Source: Graphilbum fragrans
Lineage: Eukaryota; Ascomycota; Sordariomycetes; Ophiostomatales; Ophiostomataceae
Assembly: GCA_001513895.1 (NCBI GenBank)
Contig: LLKO01000011.1
Span: forward strand, 620,001-684,000
DNA length: 64,000 nt
Reading direction: 5' to 3'
The position numbers and the translations under genes are program-made. Shown in pieces: positions 1-12,502 of this stretch. Under the pieces are notes generated by a model. That model did not search any database and was not told where the DNA came from. It saw nothing but the letters and a program-made list of their open reading frames with translations. How positions within the stretch are numbered: the stretch's first letter is position 1; each line of letters starts with the position of its first letter.

Positions 1-2005
1 GTAGAAGTCTTGACGTTGATGTTCCTCATCATGGCCACCCAGATGAATGCCAGCACCATGATCGACGTTCCTGCGGCCAGCATTCTCGTTTGCGCATGGC
101 CATATGCCAGCTGGATTCCGTGTCTCTCCTCGGAGCCGACAGGGTAAGACAATTGTGCGGGAAGACTAGAATAGATGGTGAGGATGTCCCCCTGAGCAGA
201 CGCGGGAAGATACTTTGCAAGCGCCTTCTTGAACGTGTTAGTCCAGATGACACCGGACACAGTGCTACCAATAGCACCTCCGACAGTGCCGCTGACAAAC
301 AACAAGGACAGCACGGCTGCCACGTGTTGATGGTCGACAGCCGCCAAAACTGCCAGCTGGACACCGAGGATGAAGATGCCACCCGAAACGGAGAAGAACA
401 CTTCGCACATGACAATGTAGCCGATATAGCCGTTGGGGGTACGGAAGTGAATCATCAGCCCCAGAGCAAGGATGTACAGGGGCACACAAGCCATGAGCAG
501 CCACTTGAACTGGCCTGTCACTCGCACAATGTAGCCGGCAATGAACAAAAAGACAAACGACACGGCGCTGAAAGTGTTTGCCACGTAACCTGCCTGGGAT
601 AGGCTGATGTTGTAGACGACTTGCAGGAAAGATGTAAGATAGCTGGCGTAGCAGTAGTAAGAGATCTGGTACGTGGCATCCAACAAGCAAGCTCCAAGCA
701 CTGTGCGATCGGAAAGGAAACGGCTCGTTAGGAATGGCGACGGTGCAACGTAAGCTTCGTAGAGTGCGAACAGGACGAGAAGCACAAAGCCAACCGCAAT
801 CATGGCGATGATGTAGCCCGTAGACCAGCCATGGGGAGCGCTAGCCGCAAGGGTGAATGGCAGAAGGAAAACAGTCAGGCCGGCTGCGAACAAAAAGACG
901 CCAGGCACTATGAGACAGGGAAACAAAACGGCGTTAGCATGCTTCAGTAAACGAAACGAGGTAGATTTCCCGAAGTTGCGTCAGGGTATACTCACAGTCA
1001 AATTCCTTAACAATAAATTTAGCCATCTGCGCGAGCGAGCGTTTGCCCTCTTCTTCACGCAGCATCAAGCCCCGTTGCACAGCCTTGCGCAGGTTGAACC
1101 TGAGCAGGCCATAGAGGGGCAAGGCCACAGCCGGCAAGAGAATAGCCCAGCAGCCAATGCCCCATCTCCAGTTTACATTGTAGTAGAAAGCTTCGGCTGC
1201 CTTGGGGCCGGCAAAGGCAGTAATGACTCCCGGTGATGATGTGAAGGCAAAAGCGAGGCCTCGGTTGCGGAGATTTGTCACATCTGCAGCCAGGACGTCC
1301 CAAGTGTATGCCAAACCCGAAGAACCAAGAGAGTAAAATACCTATCGTACAAACGGCCCAGGTTAGCCATGAACCGCAGCTCCAATGCAAAACCAGCTAG
1401 CCGGATTGCACTAACCTCGGCGGCACAGTAGGTGGAAAGATTGTGCGAAGTGGCCATCAGAATGAGGCCAAGAACAGACAGACTCAACATAAGAAGAAAG
1501 CCTTCTGCACGGCCCCAGACGTCGATCATCTTTGCCATGGGAATGTACACAGCGGCTGTGATCGCATTGGCCACAATGCCTATGACTGTCAAGAGAGAGT
1601 GCGACTGAAAACTGCTGGTGACGAAGGGGTTCAGGCTGGCAACAATAGTGGCTTTGAAGCCGCTCACCAGGGTCAAGAACCAAATCCTATTAAGTGAGAA
1701 GCATTGTTAGTCGCTACGTATCGCGTGTATGCTTTCCAATCATGGGTTTCGGCGCATGTCACTCACATGACTAGGGCCAATGCCAGAGATTTCTTGGACC
1801 AAGTCAGCGTCACAGCTTCAATCTTTTGCACACCGGCTTGTGCTTCCCGGGTAGGCATGGCAGCCTTTTGGGCCTCCAGGCCGATGGCTTCATTATCCTC
1901 CCGGTCCGCTTCGACGTTGGCAACAGTTATATTAGTCTGCTCTGTTTGGACAGCCAAAGAGGCTCTGTCGCCAAGGGCGAAGCGCACTTTGTTGAGGAAA
2001 GCCAT
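1..2005 (-). CDS. Siderophore-iron transporter, MFS (MirB/Arn-like), C-terminus cut by window edge
   Basis: Plasma-membrane or vesicular proton symporter that takes up ferric siderophores. I read four exons on the minus strand: 2005-1767, 1686-1416, 1341-996 and 907 to beyond position 1, with consistent phases. The first exon is a hydrophilic N-terminus of about 80 residues, usual for this family. Multiple membrane helices follow. The segments FTLAASAPHGW, LLDATYQISYY, QAGYVANTFS, AVLAAVDHQHVAAVL and QLSYPVGSEE are typical of fungal siderophore transporters (family knowledge). The ATG at 2005 is the first in frame after a GATA-rich upstream region. The 3' end lies outside the window, so the stop is not seen. 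Which siderophore it carries cannot be told from sequence. Confidence 0.88.
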
Positions 2006-2395
2006 TTTCAGACGTGTCGATACTTGTGTCGAGCCGGCGTTGGGGTGTTGCAGTCCTCAGAGATTTCTGACTCAACAGCGTTGACGGAGATGGCGGCACC
2101 AAGCTACTTGTACTCGAGACGACAATCTGTTGGCAAGGGTTGCCGTTCTAGACCTTTTGACATTCTCTATCTCATTCCCGACATCGGCAACGCATATTTT
2201 TCATATCTGGACGTCAAACTATCACAAAAACTTGAGGCAAAGGCATGAGAACCTGTCCTATACTTGTACACTGCTCCGCCGGCAAACCACTGCTCTAACA
2301 GCCCTAAGACAGCTTCCGCGCGCGAAGACACTCCAGAGGTGACAGTTACTCCACTCGCCAAGCAGTAAGCGCAACCACATTGACGGGAGTTGCTT

Positions 2396-2601
2396 CTTAT
2401 CGGAACAGAATAAGCTATCAGTGACCCCAGTGCTCTGTTTTAAGAAAGGTGCTCCGGAATGAACCTCCCCATGAAAGCAGACTTTTGTCGTTAGCCCAGG
2501 GTGATGGGGCCGTTGCCAAGCAAACCTTGTTCCTTGGCGGGTATTTTATCAATCTCTTCCTCCCTTCCGCCCCTTGAGATAATCAGTGGGCGGATAATCA
2601 G
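2396..2601. promoter_or_regulatory. Cluster of GATA-type motifs upstream of the siderophore transporter
   Basis: The direct repeat GATAATCAG occurs at 2578-2586 and 2593-2601. On the minus strand GATAAG occurs at 2401-2396, and further TATC cores lie between. The transporter starts at 2005 on the minus strand, so these sites are 390-600 bp upstream of it. Fungal siderophore genes are repressed under iron sufficiency by GATA factors of the SreA/SRE type, which bind HGATAR (established). Control of this gene by such a factor is inference; the extended ATCWGATAA consensus is not present exactly. The rest of 2006-2707 shows no gene. Confidence 0.35.
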
Positions 2602-2707
2602 GCAGGTCCCCCATGCAGACAATCCGTCGAAGACATGGCTCTGTCATGAATGCTACTTCTCGTAAAATGTATTTTGTGTATACCAATGCTACGAAAATAA
2701 AAGAGAA

Positions 2708-3509
2708 TCAGAGGCTCTCTGCGGCTGGTTTGCGAGCCAATGCAAAGAACACCTGCTGCTGGCCGCCCACCTCTTCAGGCATGTCAGACAGCTCCTGGAG
2801 CATACGGAATTCTCCACCGACCAGGCCAGCGGCCGAGAACATGCCAAGCATCTGGTCCTCATTGAAGCCAAAAGTCACGACGGTGTGGAGCGCCGGGTGC
2901 GGCTTGCCGTTTCCATGGCTGTGGGCATGGTCGTGTTGATGGCCATGTACGTGTGTATGTCCGTGCCCGTGTGCGTGGTGTCCCAAGTTTTCCGGCGTAA
3001 CCCAGTCAATGATTAGCAGGGCTCCGCCAGGGGCAAGACGCTCTGCGATGGCGTTGATGATGGCCGCGGGCTGCGGGACGTGATGGAGTGCCATGGAGAC
3101 AAAGGCCAGGCGGAACCCGAAAAACTCGTCGCCAGCGGCGGCCGTGGCCTGAGACGGGCTGGTGGATGTGATGTCCGCCTCCACTGCATGCATTTTCTCA
3201 GAGGAGAAACTGTTCTTGGCCGCCGCTGCGTTGTAGCGCTGGACCATGGTGCTGGAAATGTCGAGCCCGCGGAGCTGCGACGCGTAGGGAGCTAGGGCCT
3301 TGAGACGACCAGTCAGCGATGTAGATAAAAAAGCACTTGCCAGGATTGCCACAAACCAAAGACAAGATGCCATTTCCACAGGCAAAATCGAGAATGCGCG
3401 CCGGTGCTGCCACAGAGAGGCCAAGCCACTCGTGGTTCTTCGTGAGAAAATCGATGAACTGGCCGTGCAGCTTTTTGACCCACGGGATTTCAAAGGCGTC
3501 CTCTGCCAT
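2708..3509 (-). CDS. Class I SAM-dependent methyltransferase with a histidine-rich insert
   Basis: Two exons, 3509-3357 and 3298-2708, give 247 residues. The intron has a GCTGAC branch site 11 nt before its acceptor and joins LDFACGNGILSL to ALAPYASQLRGLDIS. ILDFACGNG is the SAM-binding glycine loop (motif I) at about residue 38, and GLDIS is the acidic end of strand 2. A typical ALHHVP segment follows at about 121, and LAPGGALLIIDW at about 139. Residues 157-179 form a run of alternating histidines (HAHGHGHTHVHGHQHDHAHS) between the core and the C-terminal helices. The ATG at 3509 gives a typical start; another in frame lies 6 codons upstream. The substrate is unknown; small-molecule methylation is likely. 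Confidence 0.85.
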
Positions 3510-5345
3510 TCCACTATTGCATCGCATTAGCTGACGCCATTACGTTAGGGCAGGGCCCACGCGGCATACTCCCAATGGTCTTTGTTGACCTGCTTCCAAT
3601 CTTTGTCTTGCTCTAAAGTGGTCGCCATGACGAGCAGCCGAGGATTACTTAAACCAAATATTTAATTTATGGGAATACTGTTCAAAGTTCACGGAAGGTG
3701 TGTGTATGTTAGAGCAAGTCATGGATGCACTCTCGGTGAGCCAGCTTGCATTTAAATACTCAAAAAGTCGCCGATACCCTACTGTCGTGAGGAATAAGAC
3801 TGAGAACCTGTTGGGCAATGTTAGTCTCCGAAATGTCTCCGCGCATGGCCTGAGACATGACTCTTGCCCACCAGCACATGTCGCATAAATCGCCGCATCA
3901 TACAACTAGATGCACTTCCTTTTGAAAAGCACATCACCCGTTCCTACGACATGATGACAGTGGGGGTAATGCGTAAGAGAAAAGTAGGAGAGAGGCTAGA
4001 CGGAAAGGCTCCGAGGATGGGATGCACAATGATCTGCCAACCATGGTGATCCACGCTCTCAGAATAAATGGAAAATAAACAAAAATAATCTAATTAGCAT
4101 ATGAAGCAGTCGAATGTATGGGGAAGCGTCATGTGTCTGTAGCCAGATCCGCAATGGTGCAGGCGATAACGGGGCGATTCACACATGAGACTACGAGAAG
4201 AAATTCGTCCGACGGACGACAGAAGGCAGTCAGATGATGCGTTTAGAAACATGGTACTTGGAGTTAAACATTAGATGCATTGCTTTTCTTCAGATAAAGT
4301 CAACGGTTGGGTACTTTTGCAGCCTGTGTTGGTTGCTTGTTTTTGTGCGGGGGTTAGATGCAGATTGATGGCCGAGAGCGAGATTCAAGATAGGAAGAAT
4401 ATGGTGGAAATACGCGGTCCGTTTCTCGTCTAACGGTGTGCCCAGCCAACATGGCAAGTCAGCCTCACTGCGTGGCTGAAAGACACGATTCGCGACCTCA
4501 AAAACAAATGGAAGAAGCGCGCCTTCTGCTGTTGTTTGCTTTTAGCTTAGCTCCCCCAGTTTCGCGAAAGCAAGATGCGATCAAACCGTTTTACGTAGTA
4601 TGCTGCCACTGGCTGGAAAAACCACAGCCGCTAAGCATTGGCCGGGGGCTAGCTAGCCTGGACTAGTAAAAAATGGCGACCACTGGCGCACGCAAGAGCT
4701 AAGAGGAAAAACGAAACCCCCGTCGGCCCTTAGGAGAATAGCGTTTGGCGCTGGGGCGACGCACGGAAATTCGGCTCAGACACAGGCGAGCCGCAAAAAG
4801 AAAGCCGGCCAAGTCCTTTTGGGCAGTTTTCCTTCGCCGTAGTCGCCGTAGTCGCCGTAGTCAATAGCCAGTAGCCGTGGTCCCAGTCGGAGTCGTAAAA
4901 CTGTATAGGATCTCGCTCTGAAATTCGGCCGCACGGACAGAAGCAAAGCACGACAACGGGCCTTGGAAGCTGCTTACCCAAGCTCGCCTTTGACGATCAA
5001 GACGCAGTTGCATTCCGCTCCACTAACTACACGAGTAGTACTAGCCAGGAGTCAGTGAAGAGTCACTGGGTCGCTCTGGGAGCTAGCTTCGTGGCTGTCT
5101 GTGTGTGTCTGTGTGTTTTGGGTGATTATGTGTGTCTGCTTTTTGATATATTAACTTTTGCACATCCTGGGTCCTGACTCACGGCTTTCTGTCTCGCCTC
5201 CTAACGAGTGCATCCGGTTGCCACATCGAAATACTCTTAAATTGTCGTCGGAGAATCCTTGTTGTGTCCTGCTTTTTTGAATTGCGACAGCAGCAATCAT
5301 CCGGGCGGTCTTCGGTCTTCACCGCCCAAAATCCAAGTCCCGTCA
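3510..5345. other. Intergenic region and leader of the MFS gene
   Basis: No convincing gene. Open frames here are short and lack recognisable protein. A 9-bp direct repeat (CGTAGTCGC, about three copies) lies near 4838-4860. A GT/CT-rich stretch at 5090-5160 precedes the MFS gene and probably belongs to its promoter or 5' leader. Confidence 0.5.
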
Positions 5346-7304
5346 ATGGAGAAGACCAGAAGCGGCACAGCGGCCGGCCTTGGCGCCGAGGCGGCGGTGT
5401 CGCCGCCGGTCGACCCCGAACGAGACGCCTCTGCGGATGACGCCAGCGACGTGGCCAGCACTGTCGATGCCTACAAGCTGCCGTTTTCCAAGTGGCGTGG
5501 CATTGCGCTTGTCGCCACGGTCACCGGCGCAACATTTACGAATGTGAGTGCCCTGGTTTAAGATTATGCTTTACCTTGTTCTTATTTGCTTTTTCGTCTT
5601 GTCTACTTTATTGTGTACTTCACCTGAACTCCTCTGACTTTGCAGACTCTCTCTGTCCAATCTGTGGTCATCATCCTGCCCAGCATTGGCCGTGACCTAA
5701 ATGTGCCAGACACAAGGCTGCAGTGGATTGTGTCGGCGTATTCGCTGACGTTTGGCTGCTTCCTGCTGCTCTGGGGCCGCATTGCTGACATCTTTGGCAA
5801 GAAGGCCATCTTTGTGGCCGGCACGGCCTGGGTGACAGCAGCAACGGCGGCTAACCCATTCCTCCCCAACGAGGTTGCCTTCAATCTCTTCCGTGGTCTT
5901 CAAGGTTTCGGAGCGGCAGCCAATGTACCCACGGCCCTCGGCATCCTAGGTGTGATGTTCCCACCAGGCAAGGCTAAGAACTATGCCTTCAGTGCTTATG
6001 GTAAGCTTGGGGCCCCATCATTTTTTTTGTCCTTCCGCCGCCCTCACCCGTCTCACTAAAGAACCATAAACTAACTGTGTGTAGGTGCCGGCGCTCCCCT
6101 CGGAAGCATCTGTGGCAACTTGATTGCCGGTCTGGTGACATCTTATGCCAACTGGAAGTGGGTGTTTGGCGTGGTGGCCATTCTCTGTGGAATTGTGACG
6201 GTTGCCGGCTACTTGGTGATCCCGTCAGACGCCGAGCTGATTTTGATGCATGCACCCATCCCTGCCCAAGCCAACGATGAAGAAAATGGACCTGCCGTAC
6301 CCGTCAAGGCCACATTTTCCAGCGTGGACTGGGTGGGTGCATTCTTGGTTACGCTTGGGCTGGTCGGTCTGCTGTTTGCGCTGACAGAAGGAAATGTCGT
6401 CGGCTGGAGTACGCCGTGGGTGGGTACCATCATTGGGCTATCCCTGCTGCTGGTCGCCGTGTTCGTGGTGTGGCAGCTGTGGCTGGAGCGGCCGGCCAAT
6501 GTGGCCCTACAGCGAGCTGGGCATTCATGGCCGCCACCGCCGCTGGTGCGGATGTCCATCTTCCGTCACGCCGGACGCCATTTTACCGTAGCGCTGATCA
6601 TCATGGCGCTCTTCTTCAGTTCATTCAATGGCTTCTTGGTCTACGCCACCTACTTCTACCAGGACTACCAGGGCCTTAGTGCACTCCAGACGACGCTGCG
6701 CTTCGTTCCAACGGGAGTTGCCGGTCTCTTGACCTGCTTCTGCACATCGCAGCTGCTCAGTCGTATTCCGACGTATTGGCTGCTTCTTGGAGGCAATGCC
6801 GGCGTCAGCATCAGCAGTCTGCTACTTGCTGCTGCGCCGATTCCCCCAACCACCTCCTACTTCGCCTATGGGCTGGAAGCCATGATTCTCAGCGTCGTGG
6901 GCGCAGACACGGCGTGGCCCAGTCTCACACTGTTCGTGTCCAAGGCTGTCCCACGCCAGGACCAGGCTCTCGGTGGCGCTCTCGTCAATGCGGCCGGACA
7001 AATTGGCCGCGCCATCGGCCTGGCCATCGCCACGGCCATCCAGACTGCCGTCATGGCCTCTGACCGAGGCGTCAAGGTCACCGATGTTGGTACTACGATC
7101 CCGCACGACCCAGCCACGCTTTCTGGTCTCCGTGCGGCCAGTTGGTTTCATTTCGCCCTCGGCATATGCTCGTTTGCTGTGGTGTTTGTTTTCTTCCGTG
7201 GCACTGGCATTGTCGGCAAGATCCCGAGCCGGCCTAATCCAGGCCCAGCGCTGCGGCCGGCTGCTGCTCCAACGGCTGACGAGACAACGCAGCGGGAAAA
7301 GTAG
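5346..7304 (+). CDS. MFS multidrug exporter, DHA2 (14-helix) type
   Basis: Proton-driven exporter of small molecules in the plasma membrane. Three exons, 5346-5543, 5646-6000 and 6085-7304, join in phase to give 590 residues. Start 5346 is chosen because the preceding in-frame ATG (5259) lies in leader-like sequence and adds no family-like residues. The N-terminal 50 residues are hydrophilic. The first helix then leads to LSVQSVVIILPSIGRDL and the motif-A-like loop GRIADIFGKKAIFVAG. Later segments include RGLQGFGAAANVPTALGI and a C-terminal half with repeated helices; length and spacing suit the 14-helix DHA2 group. The tail after about 560 is Pro/Ala-rich and cytoplasmic. The substrate cannot be inferred, and no biosynthetic cluster surrounds it. 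Confidence 0.9.
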
Positions 7305-7658
7305 CATTTTGTCTTGGATGCTTTTGGAAGTTATGATTTTTATCTTGTTTTATTTAAAAGTAGGCATTAGCAGATCGTGCATTTGACTCGGTGGTTCATT
7401 ACGCGTGGGAAAAGAAAGCACTCACAGAAGCAGGGTCTACCTGTTCGCAGAATGAGCATGCCGAATTGAGGAGTGCATTATAGACCGGCATCGACTAGAG
7501 ATACCTTGGAGTGCATAGAGGGCGTCTTTTGATTTTCGGCCATGTGTGGAACGGGCTGGCTTCACGGATTGTACCATACGTTTACGTTTCATTTCACACC
7601 CTCGTTCAGAGACCTGGAATAATAGGTTTCAGTTTGTTTTTATTTTGCACTATCGTGG
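7305..7658. other. Convergent 3' spacer
   Basis: 354 bp between the MFS gene and the membrane-protein gene, whose 3' ends face each other. It is T-rich on the plus strand near 7330-7360, as expected for 3' UTR and polyadenylation sequence. Nothing else is seen. Confidence 0.5.
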
Positions 7659-9751
7659 CTACACTTCGGTGTCCCGGCGGTCGTCCCGACTGACGACGGT
7701 CGCCAACCCAAATGTGCCATCACTAAGTCGTGAGAAGCGACTACTGACCCGCGGCGGCGCTGCCGACACTGCCAAGAATCCGCCACCGCCTCCACTCACA
7801 ACGGTTCGCTCACTGCGCACAGTGGCTGCTGGCGATGGCTCACGTCGGTGCACCCGGCTCGGAACCGTCAGCGTATTCACGTTAGGCGAGCCGGCGCCGT
7901 TGCGGATGATGGTGACGAGGCGGGCCACGCCTCCTTGAGCCCGTGAAAACGCCTCCCAGCTAGCCTCGTCGACAATTTCCGAGGCCGCATCGCCGTCACC
8001 GTCGCCCCAGAGAGACGGCGCTCGAGAATCGGTGGTGTTCGTCCACCTCGAGGTGCGGGTAGATGGGCGCATCGATGCGCGGTGGCTGCCGTCATCGCCG
8101 TGGTTGCCGGTCCGCAGCAGCCGGGAGAGACGCGACATCCAGCTCCAGCGTTGTTGCGGAGCGTCGTCGACACGGCGTGCGGCTTCTTTGTACGCCTCGA
8201 TGCTAAAATTTGCTGTCGACGCCGACGATGTCGACGCCAGCGAAGCCGCCGATGACCGCCGTCTTTCGTCGCCAGCAAAATACGTGTCTCCTGGGAGCTC
8301 AGCTAAAGGCGTGCGAGCCCGTGGAGACACGGACAAAGCCGCTTCGGTTTGGGCTTGTGTGTGTCTAGCTGAGCGTGCCTGGCTTAGCCGGGAAGACGGC
8401 AGGCCAAAATACACCCGCTTTTTGCGGTAGGCGCCGGCTGAGTACTGCACCTCGTGGGAGCCGCGTCGCTGCCAGGATGGCCACGACTGTGGCCACGAAC
8501 ACCAAGAGCGTGTCGGTGCTTTCCGGCGTACCCAAGCGCCGAGGCCGACAGAGGTGAGCTTGCTCCAGCCCGTGGAGCTGTTCGTCACGGCCGACTCGCC
8601 GCTGCCAATGAGTCTTCCAGGATTTGGCGGTTGTCGTTGGGATCGCTGCTGCTGCTGTTGCTGGCGGCGACGGCGGTAGAATACGAACGCGCCGATGCTA
8701 AATGTCGCGAGGATCAATAGACCGGCCATGGCGATGGTGGCAGCGAATGCTCTTGGGTTGGTGGCCGCGGAGGGGGCTTTGTTGTAGCCGCTGCTGCTGC
8801 TGGTGCTCATGGAGCCACTTGTGCTGGTATTGCCATCGTTGCTGTTGCTGTTGCTGCCACTACCATTACTGTCGCCAGATGCAACAGTTGGGGTGACAAC
8901 AGATGCCGACTTGAAAAACACAGTCTGTAACGTGGTGCCCCTGGTCACAATCTCAGAGGTAGTTGGGTTGATCAATCGGAGGGTGGTGTCGCCAGTCACG
9001 GTGAGAAAGCCACCTGCAGCTTCAGTGTCAGAGGATTGGTCTGCACTCGTCACTGCGTCTTCGGTTGTAGAAGTCGGGGCTGTCCCCGGTGTATTGGGTG
9101 TGGTGGTCGTTGTTTCCACGGACGCTATGGTGGCCTTTGTTGCCGCTGGCGATGAAGGGGGGGGTGGTGCTTGAGTAGTCGTTGTTGCTCCAGCCAGCAC
9201 CAGACCAGGAGTCAATGGATGTGTTGCGAGGATGGAGAGGTCTACATCCCGCCATCGAATTTGCATGGCTGGACCAACAGTCACAGCTGCATTGGCCCCT
9301 GTGGCAGTCTGGCTGACGCCCCAGATGCCTCCACGAAAATCCGTAGTGTCCGAAGTGCAAGATTGGCCGCTGTTCGTCGGTCAGTGTGTGCTAGTTCAAG
9401 AAGTGTTATTATCTTGGAGCAGACGTACCTTGGTACACACCAAGCCACCGTCTCGCCTGGGGCCACAGCTGGAAATCCCTCCGATGTCCGCGTCTTGGAC
9501 ACGATAGAGCAGCCTTGACCGACTTCAAAGCCGTCGGGACAAATGGCCGGCGAATAGTACTGGAAGCCTTCGCCAGAGAGGTTGATGGCCCATTGAGGAG
9601 GATCACACGTCGTCGGGCCAGCACCGGGGAAAGATGGGAACTGCGAGGGCAATTTTGTGGTCGTGACCAGCCAGGACGTCGAGCACGGCGGCGTAAACAC
9701 GGTTGTCAATGCAGCCAGCGGTGCTGTGCCGCCGTGCAGAAGTGTTGCCAT
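7659..9751 (-). CDS. Single-pass membrane protein with Cys-containing ectodomain and Ser/Thr stalk
   Basis: Two exons, 9751-9429 and 9369-7659, give 677 residues. The N-terminal 150 residues contain scattered Cys and a segment with CPDGFEVGQGC, the style of fungal cell-surface proteins of unknown function that lack a clear signal peptide. A Thr/Ser/Pro-rich stalk follows, about residues 165-310. One hydrophobic helix lies near 315-339 (AFAATIAMAGLLILATF...), with a basic and polyglutamine stop-transfer YRRRRQQQQQQ. The cytoplasmic tail of about 330 residues is Ser/Arg-rich and probably disordered. The architecture resembles wall-stress sensors of the WSC/Mid type, but I see no WSC domain, so no function is assigned. 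Confidence 0.75.
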
Positions 9752-11453
9752 GCTTTAGGAGTAGCGGCGGTCAAATCAACATGCTCCCCTTACTCAGACG
9801 CCAAAAAGATAAACCAAGGTCTGGGCAGAGAGGCTGGAAACAAGAGGAAAAGAAACCAAAGGTGGAGGAGGGCGGAGTAATAAAGAGAGCCTCGAGGTGC
9901 ATGTATCTGGAAACCAAGTCGCGAAAAGCACGAGCATAAGCACGAGCATTTACAGAGGGGCTCACAGGACACTTCTCGGTTTCCGTGCAGGTGTCATCCA
10001 GGCTTTCAGGGTTGCGCCAAAAGAAGCTTATTGATGCTAGATTCTGGATGCTGGGCTGCTGGGAAGGTAGGCAAGCGAGGAGGGGAAGCCATTCGGGGCC
10101 GGGCATCGGCGAGATTTGCTCCCGACTGGCACAACCCTGAGCACAGATCATTTTCAATATTTCGTCGCGGCAGCAGTAGATACTCTGCAAGGCCGTGAGG
10201 TGGTAGAAGAGAGGAGTAGGGGGGGCATCAAGAAGGGGTGCGAGTGAAGAGTTGCGATGTCACAAGCAAGCGAGACGGGGTAACCAGCTTCAGGCCAGCC
10301 AGAGGTGGGACCCATTGAGACAGGAGGCATGTCCGTTGGCAGGCTACCGAGAGCCGCCGACCCCAATACCGGCCGCCTGAGAACAACTACATATGGCGTG
10401 GCCAGTTCAGAAAGTATGCCTCACCTACGTGGCTGTGGTGGGCAGAGAAAAGCCCGCGATGTTCCTGCAAGGATGCGCCAGGATGTGGCTGACTTGGACC
10501 ATAGGCGGATTGCTTGACACACCGCACCGATTGACGCGGTGTGCAGCTCTGCAATACTACACACCATTGTTTTCACCTTGAACGGCACGATCTCTACTGT
10601 AATTGTGCCCCTCTCCCCCCCAGGCGTCGATGAAACGGAGGGGGAGCTTGGCTGCGAGCGGGTCTCAACGAGACGTACCGTTTCAGCTGTGGAATCCTCC
10701 ATCGACCGCGTTGAGAAAACGGCCCCGGGGTTGGGGATAGAATAAAGTAGTCTAATCGCACCCAGAGTAGAAAAAACAAGGTAAGAGCGGGAAAGAAAAA
10801 AAAAATGAAGAAAAACCAGGTTTGGGCCTAATCCATTTACAGCGATACCAGACAACGACAAGCTGTGATGGCGCCTCCTCGCGCGGCTCCCATGACACAC
10901 TGGTGCCGCCGAGCCTCTCCTAGTGTTGACCTTGAAATCGATCGCTGCCGGCTCCCGGCCGAGCTCCGTGCGCCTTGCTCAGCCACTGGGCCCAGAGAGT
11001 CTATCTGTCTGCTTTATTTTGTGTAGTATATCGCGACACCTTGAAGACGAAATAAAAGCAATATCCACGGCAGGCCACACAAAACCACATTGCGGCATGG
11101 ACGGATCGTCCGGGGGAACACCAGAGATGGCCTCGCATCTTTGCGCATCATAGCACATGGACGAACACCGCCCGAGAGCTTGTCTCTTGGGAACATCCGG
11201 AACGCATAAATCTGACATGACGATCAGAAACGCAGTGGACATGACAGCTGCCGTCTACTCTCTTATGAGTCCCGAGCCACCATTACAGAAGGCACGATAA
11301 CAGGATAACCTGACAACAAAGCATGGAGCTCCTTATTGTTTCCGACATCAGAGTGTTGCGTTTTCTCTTAGCCGTCCCACCCAGCAGCCCCTGGAAGGTC
11401 ACTGTCCTCTACTCGTCGGCCTGCCTCGCTCTCGAGTTCTTCTTCACCCTGCC
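9752..11453. other. Long intergenic region without a supported gene
   Basis: Upstream of the membrane-protein gene and downstream of the aldolase-like gene. Several open frames of 60-160 codons exist on both strands, but none shows recognisable motifs, fungal splice structure or family-like composition. A poly-A run lies near 10793-10805. No promoter element can be assigned. Confidence 0.4.
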
Positions 11454-12502
11454 CTACAGAGGATCAACCCCCCGACCCAGGTAGGTCGATTCGCCAAACT
11501 CCTGCTCTGCAATCTGGAACAGCGGCAGGCCGCTAAAGTAGCCCGAGTTCGCCGAGCCAATGGCTTCGTAGGTGATTTGGGCTTCCTCGGGACCGATGCG
11601 CGTCAGCTCCTCCCGACGTCCGCCAACGGCAGCCTCGGCAGTCAGCTGCACCTGGCAGCACTTTTCCAGCAGCACAAAGTAGTTGACCGTGGCCTCGATG
11701 GTCGCGCCGACTGCCAGCAAGCCGTGGTTGCCCAAGAAGGCGGCCTTGCTCGAGCCGAGGCAGGCGGCGATACGCTTGCCCTCCTCGGTGGCCAGCACCA
11801 ATCCAGCAAAGTTCCTGTTTGTGAGCATCCGAGCCAATGCCAAATTATACAACGACTTTGCACAGTCGAACACAGAAAGAACACTCACGGGTACACGGCC
11901 AGGTCGTTGTAGAAGATGCAAAAGTCCTGGGTCAGCATGTCCAAGGAGCGACCAGTGGCACACATGGCCCGGCCGTAGACGCTGTGGGAGTGGGCAGCGC
12001 ACAGCACATCTGGGCGCGCCTTGTGGATCTCGGAGTGGATGGCAAACGCGGCTGTTGCTGTTAGTACCAACACGCGCAAGGAACGAAAACCGAAAAGCAT
12101 CCCTCTCCCACCTTAGGTGCACTCACCATAGTTCAGCTCGCGGTACCGCCCGCCTTCCAGCACCTCGCCATCGTGGCTGACACGGATGAGGTCTTCGTCT
12201 TTGATCAGGGCAAAGTGCAGCCCAAAGGGATTGACCCAAAAACTAGTTGGGTCAACCGGATCACGGACGGTGATGTGACCCGCGATGCCCTCCATGAAGC
12301 CGTGGCGGGCAAAAATGCGTAGCGCCAGCGCCAGACGGTGCTTGAGGAAGCAGCGGTACTCCATCGGGTCCTCAAACACCGGCGGCCGGCCCTGCTTCAT
12401 GACCACATGGGCCTTGGACGGGTCGCCGGAGCCGAGATTGCGGCGAGGAGCATTGTCCGAGGCCGAAGAAGCCTTCGATTCGTCCGTTGCGGAGGGGGCC
12501 AT
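11454..12502 (-). CDS. Class II aldolase/adducin-domain protein
   Basis: Three exons, 12502-12127, 12051-11889 and 11814-11454, give 299 residues in consistent phase. Class II aldolase/adducin-fold proteins are zinc-dependent and act on small phosphorylated sugars or related carbonyl compounds. The fungal members of this length are mostly uncharacterised. Signature segments are ARHGFMEGIAGHITVRDP (about residues 64-81), the metal-site HSHSVYGRA, and FLGNHGLLAVG near the C-terminal third. These His pairs match the zinc ligands of the family. The second intron acceptor is ambiguous: two AGs 6 nt apart both keep frame, changing the protein by two residues (Thr-Ala). Confidence 0.85.
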
